A stretch of 64,000 nucleotides of DNA from Drosophila miranda (lineage: Eukaryota > Arthropoda > Insecta > Diptera > Drosophilidae), in NCBI RefSeq assembly GCF_003369915.1, contig NC_046674.1:8184001-8248000 (forward strand). Direction: 5' to 3'. Both the position numbers and the translations under genes were made by a program. The notes below the pieces were generated by a model. That model was not told the origin of the DNA and ran no database searches. It worked only from the letters and a program-made list of their open reading frames with translations. Positions 50,520-62,442 of this stretch are shown here, one piece after another (the stretch's first letter is position 1; each line of letters starts with the position of its first letter).

Positions 50520-50978
50520 TATTTACTGCTCCCTTGTAATCTGACCAAGCAGGATGGGAAGAAGGTGGCTGATGCCACTGCCAAGCACAAAAGCAATTAT
50601 AACCACGACTGCTATCAACTAGAAAACTACGCATGTGCTTTTGATTTGATGGACCTGGGACTGGACTACAGCGAAGCCGATTACGTAGACTGTTTAGAGG
50701 CCCTTATCCACGCACAGCTGCAATTGAAGCGCAGCTGCAATGGAGGACATCAACTGAGTGGCGGTGTAGCTGGCGGCGGCCATCTGCTTGGTCTTATTGC
50801 ATTCGCACGCAAATTTATGCGCTTCATCCTCTCGTTATCCCTGCTATGCGGCATACTGTTCGTCAGCTTCCACCTGGGCAGCACCGACGACGAAAATCAG
50901 GCCGAAACCACATCCCTAGCTACACTTGACTCAGGAGCCGCCGCCGAGGGCAATCACCGACAGCCGTGTTATTTTTAG
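50520..50978 (+). CDS. In-frame ORF after the MOSPD2-like stop (readthrough or alternative last exon)
   Basis: Directly after the TAA at 50517–50519 the same frame stays open for 152 codons. From about 50553 the text looks coding: HKSNYNHDCYQLENYACAF, DLGLDYSEADYVDCLEAL, then a hydrophobic segment FMRFILSLSLLCGILFVSF and a polar tail. No ATG occurs before the Met at about 50649. Two routes would express it. One is TAA readthrough. The other is splicing to the AG at 50551–50552, where phase 0 matches the donors at 50271/50272 and possibly 50371/50372. Splicing would swap the membrane anchor of the MOSPD2-like protein for another one. A separate short gene starting at the internal Met is a third option. 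I do not recognise the sequence. Confidence 0.55.
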   Translation, partial: YLLLPCNLTKQDGKKVADATAKHKSNYNHDCYQLENYACAFDLMDLGLDYSEADYVDCLEALIHAQLQLKRSCNGGHQLSGGVAGGGHLLGLIAFARKFMRFILSLSLLCGILFVSFHLGSTDDENQAETTSLATLDSGAAAEGNHRQPCYF

Positions 50979-51383
50979 TCAAGCCAAAATCACCATTAAT
51001 ATATCGACAATGTACTATATGCTTACGCGTACAAAATTCCAGTTATATGATATTCAAACATGAGTAAAAATGGTTAGGCCTAGTTTGCCTCTTAAATTTC
51101 ATAGCTCCCAAATTACCATCAGCAATCTCGCTCCCCGCTTGAGCCAAGAATTTATAGTTTTTAGGATGTGTCTTGTGTAAATTATAAACGTGAAAACCTT
51201 AAGGAGTAAAACAGTTAATTAGTAAGTAAATCAAATCTAAACTTGTTTCATTTTCTAACATGTTTCCATTTAAATACAAAATTCGTACGAATCGAACCAG
51301 GAGTAAACATTTCTTAAGTAGGATAAGCGTAAGACAACTTAATGCGGTCAAAAAAAAATTGGGGGTAGTCAACTTTTATAAAA
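50979..51383. other. Convergent 3' region
   Basis: This AT-rich spacer holds the 3' UTRs of the MOSPD2-like gene (+) and Rcc1 (-). No other feature was recognised. Confidence 0.4.
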
Positions 51384-53049
51384 CTATTCTGCAGCTTTAA
51401 TCTTTTTGGATCCTCCTCGCTTGGCAGCGGCCTTCTTCGGCGGAGTTTTGGAGTTTCCCTTTCCTCCTTTGGCGGTTTCCTTAGTTGAAGTTGGAGGAGG
51501 AGAAGCAGACTTTTCCTTCTTGCTGCTCATGGCTGCTGCAGGCACAATTTCCTTTTCATTCTTCGCTTCAGGAGCTCCGCGCTTGGCAGCGGCTTTCTTC
51601 GGTGGAGTTTTGGATTGTCCCTTTTGACCTTTAATAGTTTCCACCGTTGTAATTGGAGAAGTAAGGGGAATATTGTCCGTCTTGCTGCTTGTGGCTGCTG
51701 CTGGCATATTTTTTTCCTTTAGCTCCTTCGCATCAGCCTCACCCAAAAACAGACCATGCTGGCCACCGCCCGATGCAAGCAGCATCTTTCGGTTTTGGGT
51801 ATTCTTGCCACTGACAAGGACTGGCTCCAGTTCATCATCGCCATCGCCTACACCCAGCTGGTAGTTGGTGCCCATGCCCCACGAATATAGCTTGCCATCT
51901 GCAGTAATGGCATATGAAGAGATTTCGCCACATCCCACATGCACAATATTGTCAGACAGATTATTAGCGGGCGTTAATTGGTCCACCACATCCTGCTTGC
52001 TGCCCAGGCCCAGGCGTCCATACTCTGGACGACCAACGACATAGCATCGTTTATCATTCTTCAGAAACAGTGTATGGTGTATACCACCAGAAATCTGCTT
52101 GATGTCTTTAAGAGCAGTTTTAATCGGATGTAAAATCAGATCCTCATCTTTTTCGTAAGCCAGCTGCTTGAAGTTGTTCAAGCCGACGGCCCAAATAACT
52201 TCTGTTTGGGATTCCCGAAGGAACGTACAGTAGTTTGTAGCCCATATGGCCTCGAACGGCTTGGTTCGATTCACGATTAGCTGGTCCGGTCGCAGCAAAT
52301 CGCGCTTGCCGCGGCGACCTGGTGGAATGTAAACGAAATAGTTTTTTTATTTCAGAAGACACATGTGTTGAAAAAATAAACTCACCCTCTCCGCCCACTG
52401 AACGCCCTGAAATGCGTCCCAGCTGGCCCTGCTCAGCGCATCCGACCGTGTACACTTTTCCCCTGGTGGTTAATATAACCAAGTGATCGGAGCCCGAAGC
52501 AATGCTGCAGCAAACAGTTCCCGCCAAAAGATTGGCGGGTACGCGCTTGTTCCCATCAATGGTCAAGCCCATGTTTCCGTGCGAATCGCGGAACGATCCC
52601 CAAGCATAGACGCTGCCGTCTTCTAATATGCAAGCAGAGTGCGAATCTCCCACCGAGATGCGCACTGCTTTGCCGGGCAAATGGACCAATGCGGGCACCG
52701 ACTCGCTGCCGTCCTCGCTGGTATCTCGCCCCAAGGCGCCCTCGTCGTTGCAGCCAAAGGAGTAGATATCGCCATTCTCCGTCAGCACGAGGCTATGCAT
52801 GCCACCAGCGCAAACATCCACAGGATTTGGGATGTTCTCAACCACTGCAAGGCGCTTCCGCTCCTGGATATCCTCACCCAAGCCAAGCTGTCCGAAGTCG
52901 CCCGTGCCGCAAACCAGCACGGTGCCCACAGTCTGGCGTCGCTTGGGTATATCCAGGCTGAAAGCAATGCGCGCCCTTTTGGCCAAGGTGGGCTGGGCTT
53001 CTGCCTCGCCGGCATTGTTGTTGTTCGTTACTGCCTTGCGTCGCGACAT
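51384..53049 (-). CDS. Rcc1: Regulator of chromosome condensation 1 (Ran GEF)
   Basis: RCC1 (Bj1) is the chromatin-bound exchange factor that loads Ran with GTP in the nucleus. Two exons (53049–52386, 52318–51384; 67-bp intron, phase 1) give 532 residues. Seven RCC1 blades can be traced, for example VCGTGDFGQLGLGED, YSFGCNDEGALGRDTSED, YAWGSFRDSHGNMGL, YTVGCAEQGQLGR, WAVGLNNFKQL, YVVGRPEYGRLGLGS and YSWGMGTNYQLGVGD. The basic N-terminus includes an AKRARI nuclear signal. The C-terminal tail (about 110 residues) is lysine-rich and contains a 54-residue tandem duplication ending in KTPPKKAAAKRG. It is divergent from CTCF and convergent with the MOSPD2-like gene. Confidence 0.95.
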
Positions 53050-53351
53050 TTTTGTTGGTATGATGTTTCAAAAATCGAGCTTCAAAATTTCACAAATTTA
53101 GTCACAAAAACTAACACTGAAAAAAAATGTACAAACAAATATAAGGTTATGGACGCTACCTCCTACCAAGGCTATGAACTCACAATGGAAATTACGACGG
53201 CTCTGTTGGGGACACGTTTTCTTGCAGATTCCTGTGGTCGGTACAACGTTGCTGCTACGATGGTTTTAATGCGAGTGAAAACCAAATAGCGAAAAAACGT
53301 AGATCAAGATTTTTGCCGAAAAATGCGCGGGAACCGGCAGCTGCTTGCGAT

Positions 53352-53440
53352 CAGTGTGACCGCAGACTTATCGATAAAATATACCGTCCGACCCTCATAA
53401 ATATACCAAAATATACCGTCTCAATTTCAAAATATACTGT
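53352..53440. promoter_or_regulatory. Motif 1, DRE and Motif 6 cluster between Rcc1 and CTCF
   Basis: CAGTGTGACCG at 53352–53362 is a reverse-strand match to Motif 1, the M1BP site. A perfect DRE TATCGATA lies at 53369–53376. A perfect reverse-strand Motif 6 lies at 53399–53410, with three near matches around it (about 53377–53388, 53409–53419, 53430–53440). This combination is the classic Drosophila housekeeping core promoter. It lies about 300 bp upstream of the Rcc1 ATG and 600 bp upstream of the CTCF coding start. Confidence 0.7.
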
Positions 53441-54004
53441 AAATACTGATAAAGTAGTACCGTATTTTCCTCAAGTCACCATATAAATGAGGGCAACACG
53501 TTCGGCGCTAGTTTTAATCTGTAAAAATGGCCGATGTGGCCGAAAAAAATAAATAAAACTGTAAGGTTACACTGAAGACGACATTTTTTTTTGAATTCCT
53601 TAAAATTTAAATTTTTTACGCCCACCATTAACATAAGTGACGGAGCCCTGGTAAAACTGTCGTATCAACCCTGATGTATGATGCGACATGTCGCCATCTT
53701 TTATTGAAAATGCGCAGCTGCTTACTCTGACGGAAATTGCTAGCAACACAAAGAAACGCATAAATTGAAAAAAAAAACCCGTGTTTAGTCTCTTTGCAGA
53801 GTGATATTTATTAAATACAGTAAGTGCCAATAAGCAATCAGTAAAGGGCGAATCGTAGTGTCGATGCTGTAGAAAGTTTGGGGGAAATCAATAGGCGCCG
53901 CCGCTTGGGGGCGGCCGCTCAAAGGCCGCTGTGGGTCGCCACCATGCATCCCTCCAAAAATGTTTACAAATATAAATTTTTTGGTTTTATCGTTTTTTAT
54001 TAGG

Positions 54005-56519
54005 ATGTCGAAATCGTCGAATAAAATGTCTGAGGATCTGCAGTCGTTCCTGAACAATTTAAACAAGGAAATAGAAGACGACAAAGTTGTGCATAAGATT
54101 TTAAAATCAATCAGAGCGGAGGACGGTGTCGCCGAGGACGATGATGATTATATTGTTGAAGTCTCTGAGGAAGAACAGGCAGAAAACGATGACGACTACA
54201 ATCCAAGTGAAGAGGAGGACGATGAGGATAAATACTTCATTGACGATGACGGAAACTGCTATGTCAAAACTACGCCCAAAAAGCAGAAAGAGCTGCAGGA
54301 GAAACTCAAGAACTTAGCAAAAAAGCCCGACAAGACCACCCGCTCAGGGGCTAGTAAGCCGTCCAACAAAGGTGAGTACCAGACCAGCCAAACATAATGC
54401 ACACATAAGTAATGAAATTTTTCGTCCAGTCATCAATTTACGTCCTGCCCAATCTTCCCCGAAAATGGTCACAAGATCCGCAGCAGAGCCAAGACCAATC
54501 AGTGTACGAGCAACGAGTGCAGTAGCAGCAGCTGATATTCCAAAGCTGCCAGCAAAGACATTTGCTAACACTGCCAGGGGCAGGCCCAAAAAGTCACAAA
54601 AGGTTCCCTCACCGAAGCTCGAGCCGAAGTCCGATCCCCTCGACATCGAGCGGGAGATCGAGGAACTGGTGGCTGACGAAGATGTTGCAGCTGCCGTAGC
54701 CGATATTACCGGAAATTCAGAGTACACCATTGATAATGCTGCCGTCGAAGCCCTGGGCAATGTGGCTGACGGCGAGGTCTATGAGTTCGATGACAACCCA
54801 CCAGAAGAGTCCAAGCCGGAGCTGAAGATCACATCCAGGCAGTTCTTACTGAAGCCTGTGCCAACTGTGGAGAAAAAAACAGCCAAGGTGAATCAATTCA
54901 ACTGTTCCCAGTGCGCCTACACGACCAACAAGAAGTTTCTCATCACGCGCCACAACAAAACACACGAGACTGACTTTTCCTTCAAGTGCTCCATATGCGA
55001 TAGAGGATTCAAGTCGAATGTGGGATTGGTGAACCATGTGAACACCCATTTGGGGAATAAGCCGCACAAATGCAAGCACTGCGAGAGCGCCTTTGTCACC
55101 AGTGGCGAGCTGATAAGACACACCAAATACAAGCACACCAAGGAGAAGCCCCACAAATGCACGGAGTGCAGCTACGCCTCTGTGGAGCTGACCAAGCTAA
55201 GACGCCACATGACCTGTCATACCGGAGAGCGGCCGTACCAGTGTCCCCACTGCACTTATGCCTCGCAGGACACGTTCAAGCTGAAGCGTCATCTCGTTGT
55301 CCACACGGGGGAGAAGAGGTATCAGTGCGATATTTGCAAGTCCCGGTTTACGCAGTCCAATTCCCTGAAGGCGCACAAACTCATCCACAGCGTCGTGGAT
55401 AAGCCCGTGTTCCAGTGCAGCCACTGCCCTACCACCTGTGGCCGCAAGGCGGACTTGCGCCTTCACATCATGAATATGCATACGGCAGATAAACCGATAC
55501 CCTGCAAGCGCTGTGGCCAAAATCTACCCGATCGCTACCAGTATAAGTTGCACATAAAGACCCACGAGGGCGAGAGATGCTATCGTTGCAAGCTATGCGA
55601 GTACGCCTCTGTTTCCCAGCGGCATTTGGACTCTCACATGCTCGTCCACTTGGATGCGAAGCCCTTCAAGTGTGAAGTATGCCCGCAGGCCTTCCGTCAG
55701 CGCCAGCTGCTGCGTCGCCACATGAATCTGGTGCACAACGAGGAATACACGAGGCCCGAGCCGCGCGAGAAGATGCACAGCTGCCCGGAGTGTCCGCGGA
55801 TTTTTACCCACAAAGGAAATTTGATACGGCACATGGAGATCCATGACGAGACGAAGAATGCTCGCGAGGAGCGGCTCAAATTGAAAATGGGTCGCAATAT
55901 TCGTCTGCAGCCTGATGGCAGCATCGTGACCCTGGTCAACGAAAGTGACTTTGACAGAGGACTCATTGACATGGATGACGACGACGAGGAGAACTTTGAA
56001 CTGGCCGACGTGGAGCCGGACAACTACGAGGATGAAATTCTAGAGGCCATGGGCACTCCTACAGCGAAATCAAAAAAAAGTCCGGTCATTATCAACACAC
56101 AACCCAGAAAGAGCTCCATCAATCAGCCCGTTATCATTAACCGCCGCCTCAGGGCCAAAGGCGGCACCAAGACATTCCACATTAAGGAAGAGCCAAACAC
56201 CTCAGAGTTCACGGTTGAACTGCAGGGTGATGATGGCCAGGTCATGGTCGTGGAACTGGTTAATGGCGACGAGGAGGTGGTAGTCAAACGCGAGCCCAAA
56301 GGCTCTAAGTTCAATGCTGCCAACTGCTTTGGCTTTAAGGTGTGTATCTAATAACTCTAAGCACAATCCAAAGCCCAATGGACTAAGTGTTTCCAAATAT
56401 TTTTTTGATTTTAGGACGATGACGCCGAATACGCTGATTACGGAGAGCAAGACTCCGAAATGGATGGAACTTCACAGGAGTATCTACAGCTAATGGATAT
56501 GATCGAGCAAGATGCTTAG
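54005..56519 (+). CDS. CTCF: CTCF insulator protein, 11 zinc fingers
   Basis: A sequence-specific insulator and chromatin-architecture protein. Coding exons 54005–54371, 54430–56339 and 56415–56519 give 793 residues. The ATG directly follows an acceptor (TTTTATTAG/G), so a 5' UTR intron is likely. The N-terminus is strongly acidic. Eleven C2H2 fingers span about residues 279–594. Finger 3 (AFVTSGELIRHTKYKH) and fingers 4–5 (YASVELTKLRRH, YASQDTFKLKRH) match vertebrate CTCF fingers almost residue for residue. Finger 7 (CGRKADLRLHI) and finger 10 (FRQRQLLRRHM) agree too. The C-terminal part is acidic with short basic runs, and the final exon adds a 34-residue acidic tail. A poly(A) signal AATAAA lies at 56624–56629. 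D. melanogaster CTCF is about 818 residues. Confidence 0.95.
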
Positions 56520-56623
56520 TCTTTTACAGGATAAATGTAAATGATTATGAATTTAGCATAGTATGTAATACAATGTTTACCGAAATACGTACACACGTAG
56601 AGTACTTTGTATGTACATTATGG

Positions 56624-56629
56624 AATAAA
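56624..56629 (+). terminator. CTCF polyadenylation signal
   Basis: A canonical AATAAA lies about 105 bp after the CTCF stop codon and is followed by T-rich sequence. Confidence 0.6.
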
Positions 56630-56858
56630 TTACTTGTTTTCTTTAAAAATATGTATATGTAATAAAATCACCAAAAGTTTTCGTCTCTAGCATTTTGGGT
56701 GCAGGCAATTCGGCTCGTCTGCCCTTGCAGACGTTTTGAATGGAGCTAACCCTTAAACTGACTCGTCGAGAACTCAGTCTTGCACGTCTGCATATGTACA
56801 TACATGTCTCGAACCTTTGCCGTTTACACAGAGTGTTGTTTAAGATTACAACTATTTT

Positions 56859-57316
56859 TATACCCGGTACTCGAAGAGTTTAGAAATATATTAGTGTTGT
56901 GGTGGATGTGTGTAACAGCTAGAAGGAAGAGTTTCCGACCCCATAAAGTCCTTGATTAGTATCAATAGCCGAGTTTCACGCCTAGTTCTCAGAGACTATA
57001 AGAGCTGTAGCCACCAAATTGTGTGCCGACTCCCGTGATATCACACTGAATCAAGTTTCCTTTCACACGCCCGCCTCCGCCCCCAGCGGATATCAGTGCC
57101 ACATATTTGAAGAAAACACGAGAAATCCAAAAACGCAGAATAGAGAAAGACTATCTACTAGATCGCCGAATCTGAATCAGATCGGATCATTATTAGAATG
57201 AAGAAAACCGTTTAGAGTGGTGACGCTACTCATTTTCTCTCTCACTCTTACTCGTGCAGTGTGCGCGCTCTGACGCGTCTGGTGTTGGTGTGAGTAGTGA
57301 GAGAGAGGGAGAAATC
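56859..57316 (+). mobile_element. INE-1/DINE-1-like Helitron-derived element (copy B)
   Basis: It begins with TATACCCGGTACTCGAAGAG, the typical head of the family, followed by GTAACAGCTAGAAGGAAGAG, TTTCCGACCCCATAAAG and ATCAATAGCCGAG. The middle and tail share long blocks with copy A in the PXo intron: GTGATATCACACTGAAT, then TAGATCGCCGAATCTGAATC with AGATCGGATCATTATT, then CTCGTGCAGTGTGCGC. It ends near a GA-rich tract. No coding capacity. It lies between the convergent CTCF and qm genes and is less AT-eroded at its head than copy A. Confidence 0.75.
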
Positions 57317-57701
57317 CGGCACTGTACATACTGACTAAGTATTGGGTAAAAAAGAAGAGCCGCAGCCCATGCCGCGGCTCACAACGTTGCCGCTTGTTTT
57401 AGATGACAACTTGGCATAAATATTTATTTAAATACATACAATATATATATTTCAATGTTCTCAATAGTGGTATATGGGCAAAATGTTAGGTGCGCTTGCA
57501 TTTGTATCGAGCTGCAGCATCTCTGGGCGTGCACTGTGTAACGCTGTAAATTCTCGGCTATTTAATTATCGTTTCCTACCATAAAATGTTTGCATTGCAT
57601 ATTTGTTTCCTTCTTTCTTTTTATCTTTCTCTCTTCAGCAATTCGGTTTCTTCACTGGCTTTCTTTTTTTCTCTTGCCGTTTCAAGTGTATAACTACAAT
57701 A

Positions 57702-57739
<38 letters not shown>

Positions 57740-58656
57740 GTATATAATATGTGTATGTATATACTTTAGGTGGTGCAATGTGCAAAAATCTGCTGTGCAG
57801 TGCATCATTATCATTTATCATTATTTCAATATATAGTTTTGTTTTGTTTGCTTTTTTTTTAGGTTTCTTTGTTGCTGTTTGTTGCATAAAACGTTAACAA
57901 TTTGTTTGTTGTTAATAATACATATGTATACGATTGTATAACAATTAAAATGGAACAACGTCGATAAAGGAAGTGCGTGCACATTGAGTGAGTAGATTCG
58001 AAAAATGACATTAAGAAATCGAAAATTGCTTTCAGTATAGGAAACACGAATACGAATTAGTACACTTAGAAATACAACAGCTTAAATATTGCATATCCTA
58101 TAATTAAGTTAATGCTTTTTGAGATTTACTTGGCCCTGGCAAAAAGGAAAGAAAATGGAAACTAATTGAGGCACAGACTAAGCCCCCTTCCGTAACTAAT
58201 ATTAAATCGAGAACGTAAGCGTATAAAAAAGGAACTAAACTAAGCGAAAACGTAAACATAAACAAATTCATGGAAAGCTGTTCTATGGCTCATATGCTAG
58301 CTCGTTCATAAGCTTGGCTTATATCATTTAACTTTTGGCTTAACAATTTTATTTTTGTAAGGCTGCTCTTGGTTTTCCCTTCCCTTGCCCTTCCCTTCCC
58401 TTCCTTTCCTTTCCTTTAATTTCTCTTCTCTGCCCTACATTTAGTTTTAGTTAGTAAACGTTGGCTTTTTGTGAGCGTTCTAGGAGGCAAAAGTAGAACA
58501 TAAATCTCAGAATATTTTCAGTTTTTGCAGAAAACGCATTAGGGGCGCACTGAGGCAGGCGCTGGCCCTAGCCCTCGGCTCGGTTCTTGGGTTAGCAGCA
58601 AAAGAGGCTCCGCCATTCGCAATTCACGATTGCTCCCTCTTTTGCCTCTTTGGCTG
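57317..58656. other. Convergent 3' region between CTCF and qm
   Basis: This interval includes an (AT)n microsatellite at 57707–57736 and a CCCTT/CCTTT pyrimidine tract at about 58377–58420. It probably contains the long 3' UTR of qm. No coding sequence was recognised. Confidence 0.5.
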
Positions 58657-61600
58657 TTAATTGCAGTTAAGTGTGTTCTGGTTGGGGCTGTTGCGGGCTG
58701 TCACGTTGTTGTGATTGATCTGATTCGATTGCGTAATGCTGACACTGTCGCTGGTCTTCCACGAGAGCAGCTTATTGAGCAGCCGGTCCATGTACGGATT
58801 GCTACCCAGACGCATCACCTGTCAGAGAACAGAAAGAGAGAAGAAAGCACAGAAAGCACATCCATTAGCTATTAATAATGCAATCAATTTAGTTCAAGGA
58901 CAAACTACCTCTGCCCGCGCCTCCGCATCAAGCGTCTCGAGAACCTTGCGTGTGTACTGAAAACTTCCCAGCTTTTCCAGCAAACTGATGCAGTACTTCT
59001 TGACCTCAATGTCGTGCGTGCGCTGGCGTAATATGTCTGCGGATACGAAACGTAACTTGATGAGTGGCAAGCCTTGGGTCAAGTCTGTGGGACTTACGTA
59101 GAACCTGTTTGTCCTGCTTTTGCGAACGCACCGCATGGATCACTGGGAAACCGAACTTGCCCTCCGTCAGATCCTCAGCGAAGCTCTTGTTCTCCGTGTA
59201 CTGTAGGGCAGAGAATGGTCAGTGCTTGAGTGTCAGTGTTTAGGTACTAGCAGCACTCACCTCTTTCAAACTCAAATTACAGTAGTCATCACGAATTTGA
59301 AAGTACAGTCCCAGAATTGCAGTCAGCTTTGAGTAATCCTCCTTGTTGGCACTAAACAGCTGCATGAGGCGAATTGCCAGCATGAACAGGCCGCCAGTCT
59401 TGCGTACAGTCATCAGTTTGTAATCCGATTCGGAGGGGCATGTGAAGCTATCCCGCCAGTAGATCTCCATTCCCTGGCCTCGATGCAGCTCCAGCAGTTG
59501 TTCCGTATACACTTTGGTTGCCTTCAAAGATTGATTGTGGGATTGATTAATTGAATTCCATTTGAATCGTGGATATCAGAGGACATACTTCTGGATGTCC
59601 CAGCAGCTGCACCTTCTCCAGCGCCAGAAACAGGGCATAGTTAGCCGCATTTATGGTGCTAGCCACGCCATAGATTGAATGGGCCACGGGCACACCTCTG
59701 CGAAGGATCGAATTGTCTTCAATATCATCAATGCTGTAAGTTAGTAGCAAGAACACATATTGAAGAGCAGGTCAGTGAATCAATCGATCATCTATGGTAG
59801 TGTATTATAATCATACTAGCAATCATACTACAACTAAACTGAGAGAATGAGAATATTTACTTAAAGCGTGAGTCACGCTTCCATCTCCAGGCATCCACAA
59901 CATGCTAAAACATATTTATGCACACGTGTGTACGTACTACGTACATACGTACGTGTTGTATGCCTCTCATAATAATAGATGTGTAAATTTAAGCCCCGCT
60001 TTAAGGCCAACATCATCGCTTCAATAACTACGTTGCCCGCCAGGCAAAACCGAAGGCAAAGGCAAAGGCAAACTGGGCAACCCAACATTTGCGTAATTAA
60101 AAAATGTTTGCGCTCCGCCAAAGCTGGCAGAACCATTGAAAGGGAATTGGATGGCATGGAGGCGTGGGCGTTGGAGCGACAACGCACAAAGGGCGGCAGC
60201 GCAGGAGGCGTCGAGAGTGGAGGAGAGTGGGGCCGGGCCTCGAGGAGCCTCTGGATAGTGATGAGAAAAATGATGGTGAATGGTGGGCGTGCTGCGTTGC
60301 AAGAGTTGTCACAATGCCTGTCGGCTGTCGGCTGGCTGGCTTGCTGGCTTGCTGGCTGACTAAATGACAATGGGCATAAGTGCATGAATGAGGCGCCTGA
60401 CTGACGGACAGGACGGGACGGGTTGAGGTGCCATCGTAGGAGGTGGGAAAGTGGCTGGCTGCCTCGTGGCTGTTACTTGCAACTGACATAGTTGTAAAAC
60501 TAAGTTTTTGCCGATATGAAAATGCATTAGGAACAGAATAGAACATGGCGAAGACAAGGCACTTGGGACGACCGGACACGAGAGGAGACAAAATGGAAAT
60601 GGAAAGAATGTCAAGGAACAATGAAGAGATTTTAAGCAGAATTAAGGCCATTTCAAAGAATTTGAATTTGAATAACAGGCGACAGGTGGCCCAGGGACGA
60701 GTGGCATGACAGTCTTAGTTTGCCTGATTGAACAGAGAGCGAGAGGCAGAAAGAGAGAGATGAAAAGCCATGAAGGAAACTTAGAGCTGATTAGCTGCTG
60801 CTTGATGATAGTGACAATTCGCAAGGGACGCACTAAGCTCCACTGCTGCTGGCATCTTACAGACAAAGGCCTTAATTGAAAAGCGGCAGACACACTTCAA
60901 TTGGGACAGTTCAGAGTTTAATTGTTGCCGGGAGCTGCAAGGCAGGCAGCATCCTCTTCCCTCTTCTCATTCCCCATTCCACCCACTCGGGGGGAATGGA
61001 ATGGATAGAAATCGAAATAATTTATGCAATTCCAGTTCGGGCAATGAAATGCCAAGAAATTCAATTGAAAAAGTATTGTAAACAGCCGATTCTGCGGGCT
61101 CATGATGAAATTTTGGAATTGATTTGAGGCTAACACGTACGCACACACAGCCGAGCAGAGCAGAACATTATCCAATATAGCGGCCAAACAAGGCCGCCAG
61201 TTGGATCCGTCGAAAGGGTGTGAGTCATCGGCAAATAGAACCAGAACTGCCCTCCCAACGGTCATACGCTAAACGGATAAAGTCTGCTGATACACTGTGT
61301 GCTCAAACGATGATAAGAAGACTCCAATGAGCTCCATATGGGAGATACGTTTTGGGGCAGTGCAGCACTTCTCATTTTCCCCAAAATAATAAAAAAAACT
61401 TCACACCCCAAATGGCCGTTCAGCTGAAATCTATATAAACGAAAGCAAATAAACAAAAAAAGTCTATACAAAATGCTGTGCAAGTGTGAAGTGAGATTTA
61501 ACAGAGATACCATGGGTATGGGTATGGGTATAGGTATGGGGTTGGGGTCAAAAGTGTGGCATGGGGGAAGGTAAACAAAAGCTACGGGCAGAGAGAGCCA

Positions 61601-62172
61601 CAAATGCAAAAGCAAAGGTCAAATTTAAAATTAAAACATGCTACACATGATTAGTTTTGAATGCAATATCGAAAGGTTTTCCATACTATACAGGCACATA
61701 CTACATAGATGCATATACAATATATATACTCACAGCAAACTGGAATTATGCAGCATTTGTACAATGTCGCCAATCTGCGCCAACTTTTCGGCCGGTATGA
61801 GCAACCAGTGATTGAAGGCCAAGGCCAGCTCGGAGCGAAATTGTTTGCCAGGAATCTGTTGTATGTATGTGAAGGGCTGCAGCAGAATCTGGGATAAGCG
61901 ATGGGATACACGTGGGTGCGTGGGCGACATGTAAATAAACCGTAAAGAAGTGGGAAGAAAAGAAGTGAACCGAGAAGTAGATTAGTTTGGGGTTTTTGGG
62001 GTGTCGGGGCGCAGGCCCAGACCCAGACACAGGCCCAGGCGCTGGCGTCAATCTTTAAAATGCCAAAGTTCAGGCTCTTGAATGATTAAACGGAAGGGAT
62101 AAGTACCTCATCCTGCTCTTTTTGCGTTGATTTATCTTTGGTTTTCTGCAATATACTGTTCAGTTCTTCCAT
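58657..62172 (-). CDS. qm: Geranylgeranyl pyrophosphate synthase
   Basis: Quemao makes GGPP from FPP and IPP for protein prenylation; in fly embryos this supports germ-cell migration and heart formation. Seven exons (62172–62107, 61888–61734, 59733–59589, 59521–59261, 59200–59098, 59036–58909, 58818–58657) give 339 residues with all phases closing. The prenyl-synthase signatures are visible: first Asp-rich motif [12 protein letters not shown] at about residues 76–87, GMEIYWRD, the KTGGLF loop, and second Asp-rich motif [10 protein letters not shown] (Asp200, Asp201). The C-terminal exon is Asn-rich and looks poorly conserved. The second intron is about 2 kb. It is divergent from Srp19, with DRE-type sites between them. 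Confidence 0.94.
59734..61733 (-). other. Long second intron of qm
   Basis: A 2-kb intron between the [12 protein letters not shown] exon and the first Asp-rich-motif exon. It holds a GGCT/TGGC tract at about 60321–60360 and a GGGTAT hexamer tract at about 61513–61540. Overlapping frames of up to about 180 codons look like chance. No nested gene was recognised. Confidence 0.5.
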
Positions 62173-62442
62173 TGTTGGGCCGCGAGTCTTGCCTTTGCTT
62201 TGTGTTGTGTTGTGTTGTTGCTGTGGCGTGTGGGGCGGCGATGTTTACAACGAAGCACCGCGATACGCGTGACTAGAATGGTTTCGTACGCCGCTCGTTT
62301 ACCTAAGCGAGAAAAACGTTTCGAAGAGGCAACAAGGGCAACGCCGCGCACTGCTTTAGGACCAGAAAAAGACTGTTATTGAAGTTATTCTGCGACCAGC
62401 CATTTGTATTGTTGTGAAACGGCGACTAGTAGAGCCAGAAAA

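Noticed and set aside
59979-60651. Frames of 126–184 codons inside the qm intron
   Set aside because: They overlap on both strands, have low-complexity composition and lack domains; no nested gene is supported.
61513-61540. GGGTAT repeats resembling telomeric hexamers
   Set aside because: Drosophila telomeres use retroelements, not hexamers, and the tract is short and intronic; an ordinary microsatellite.
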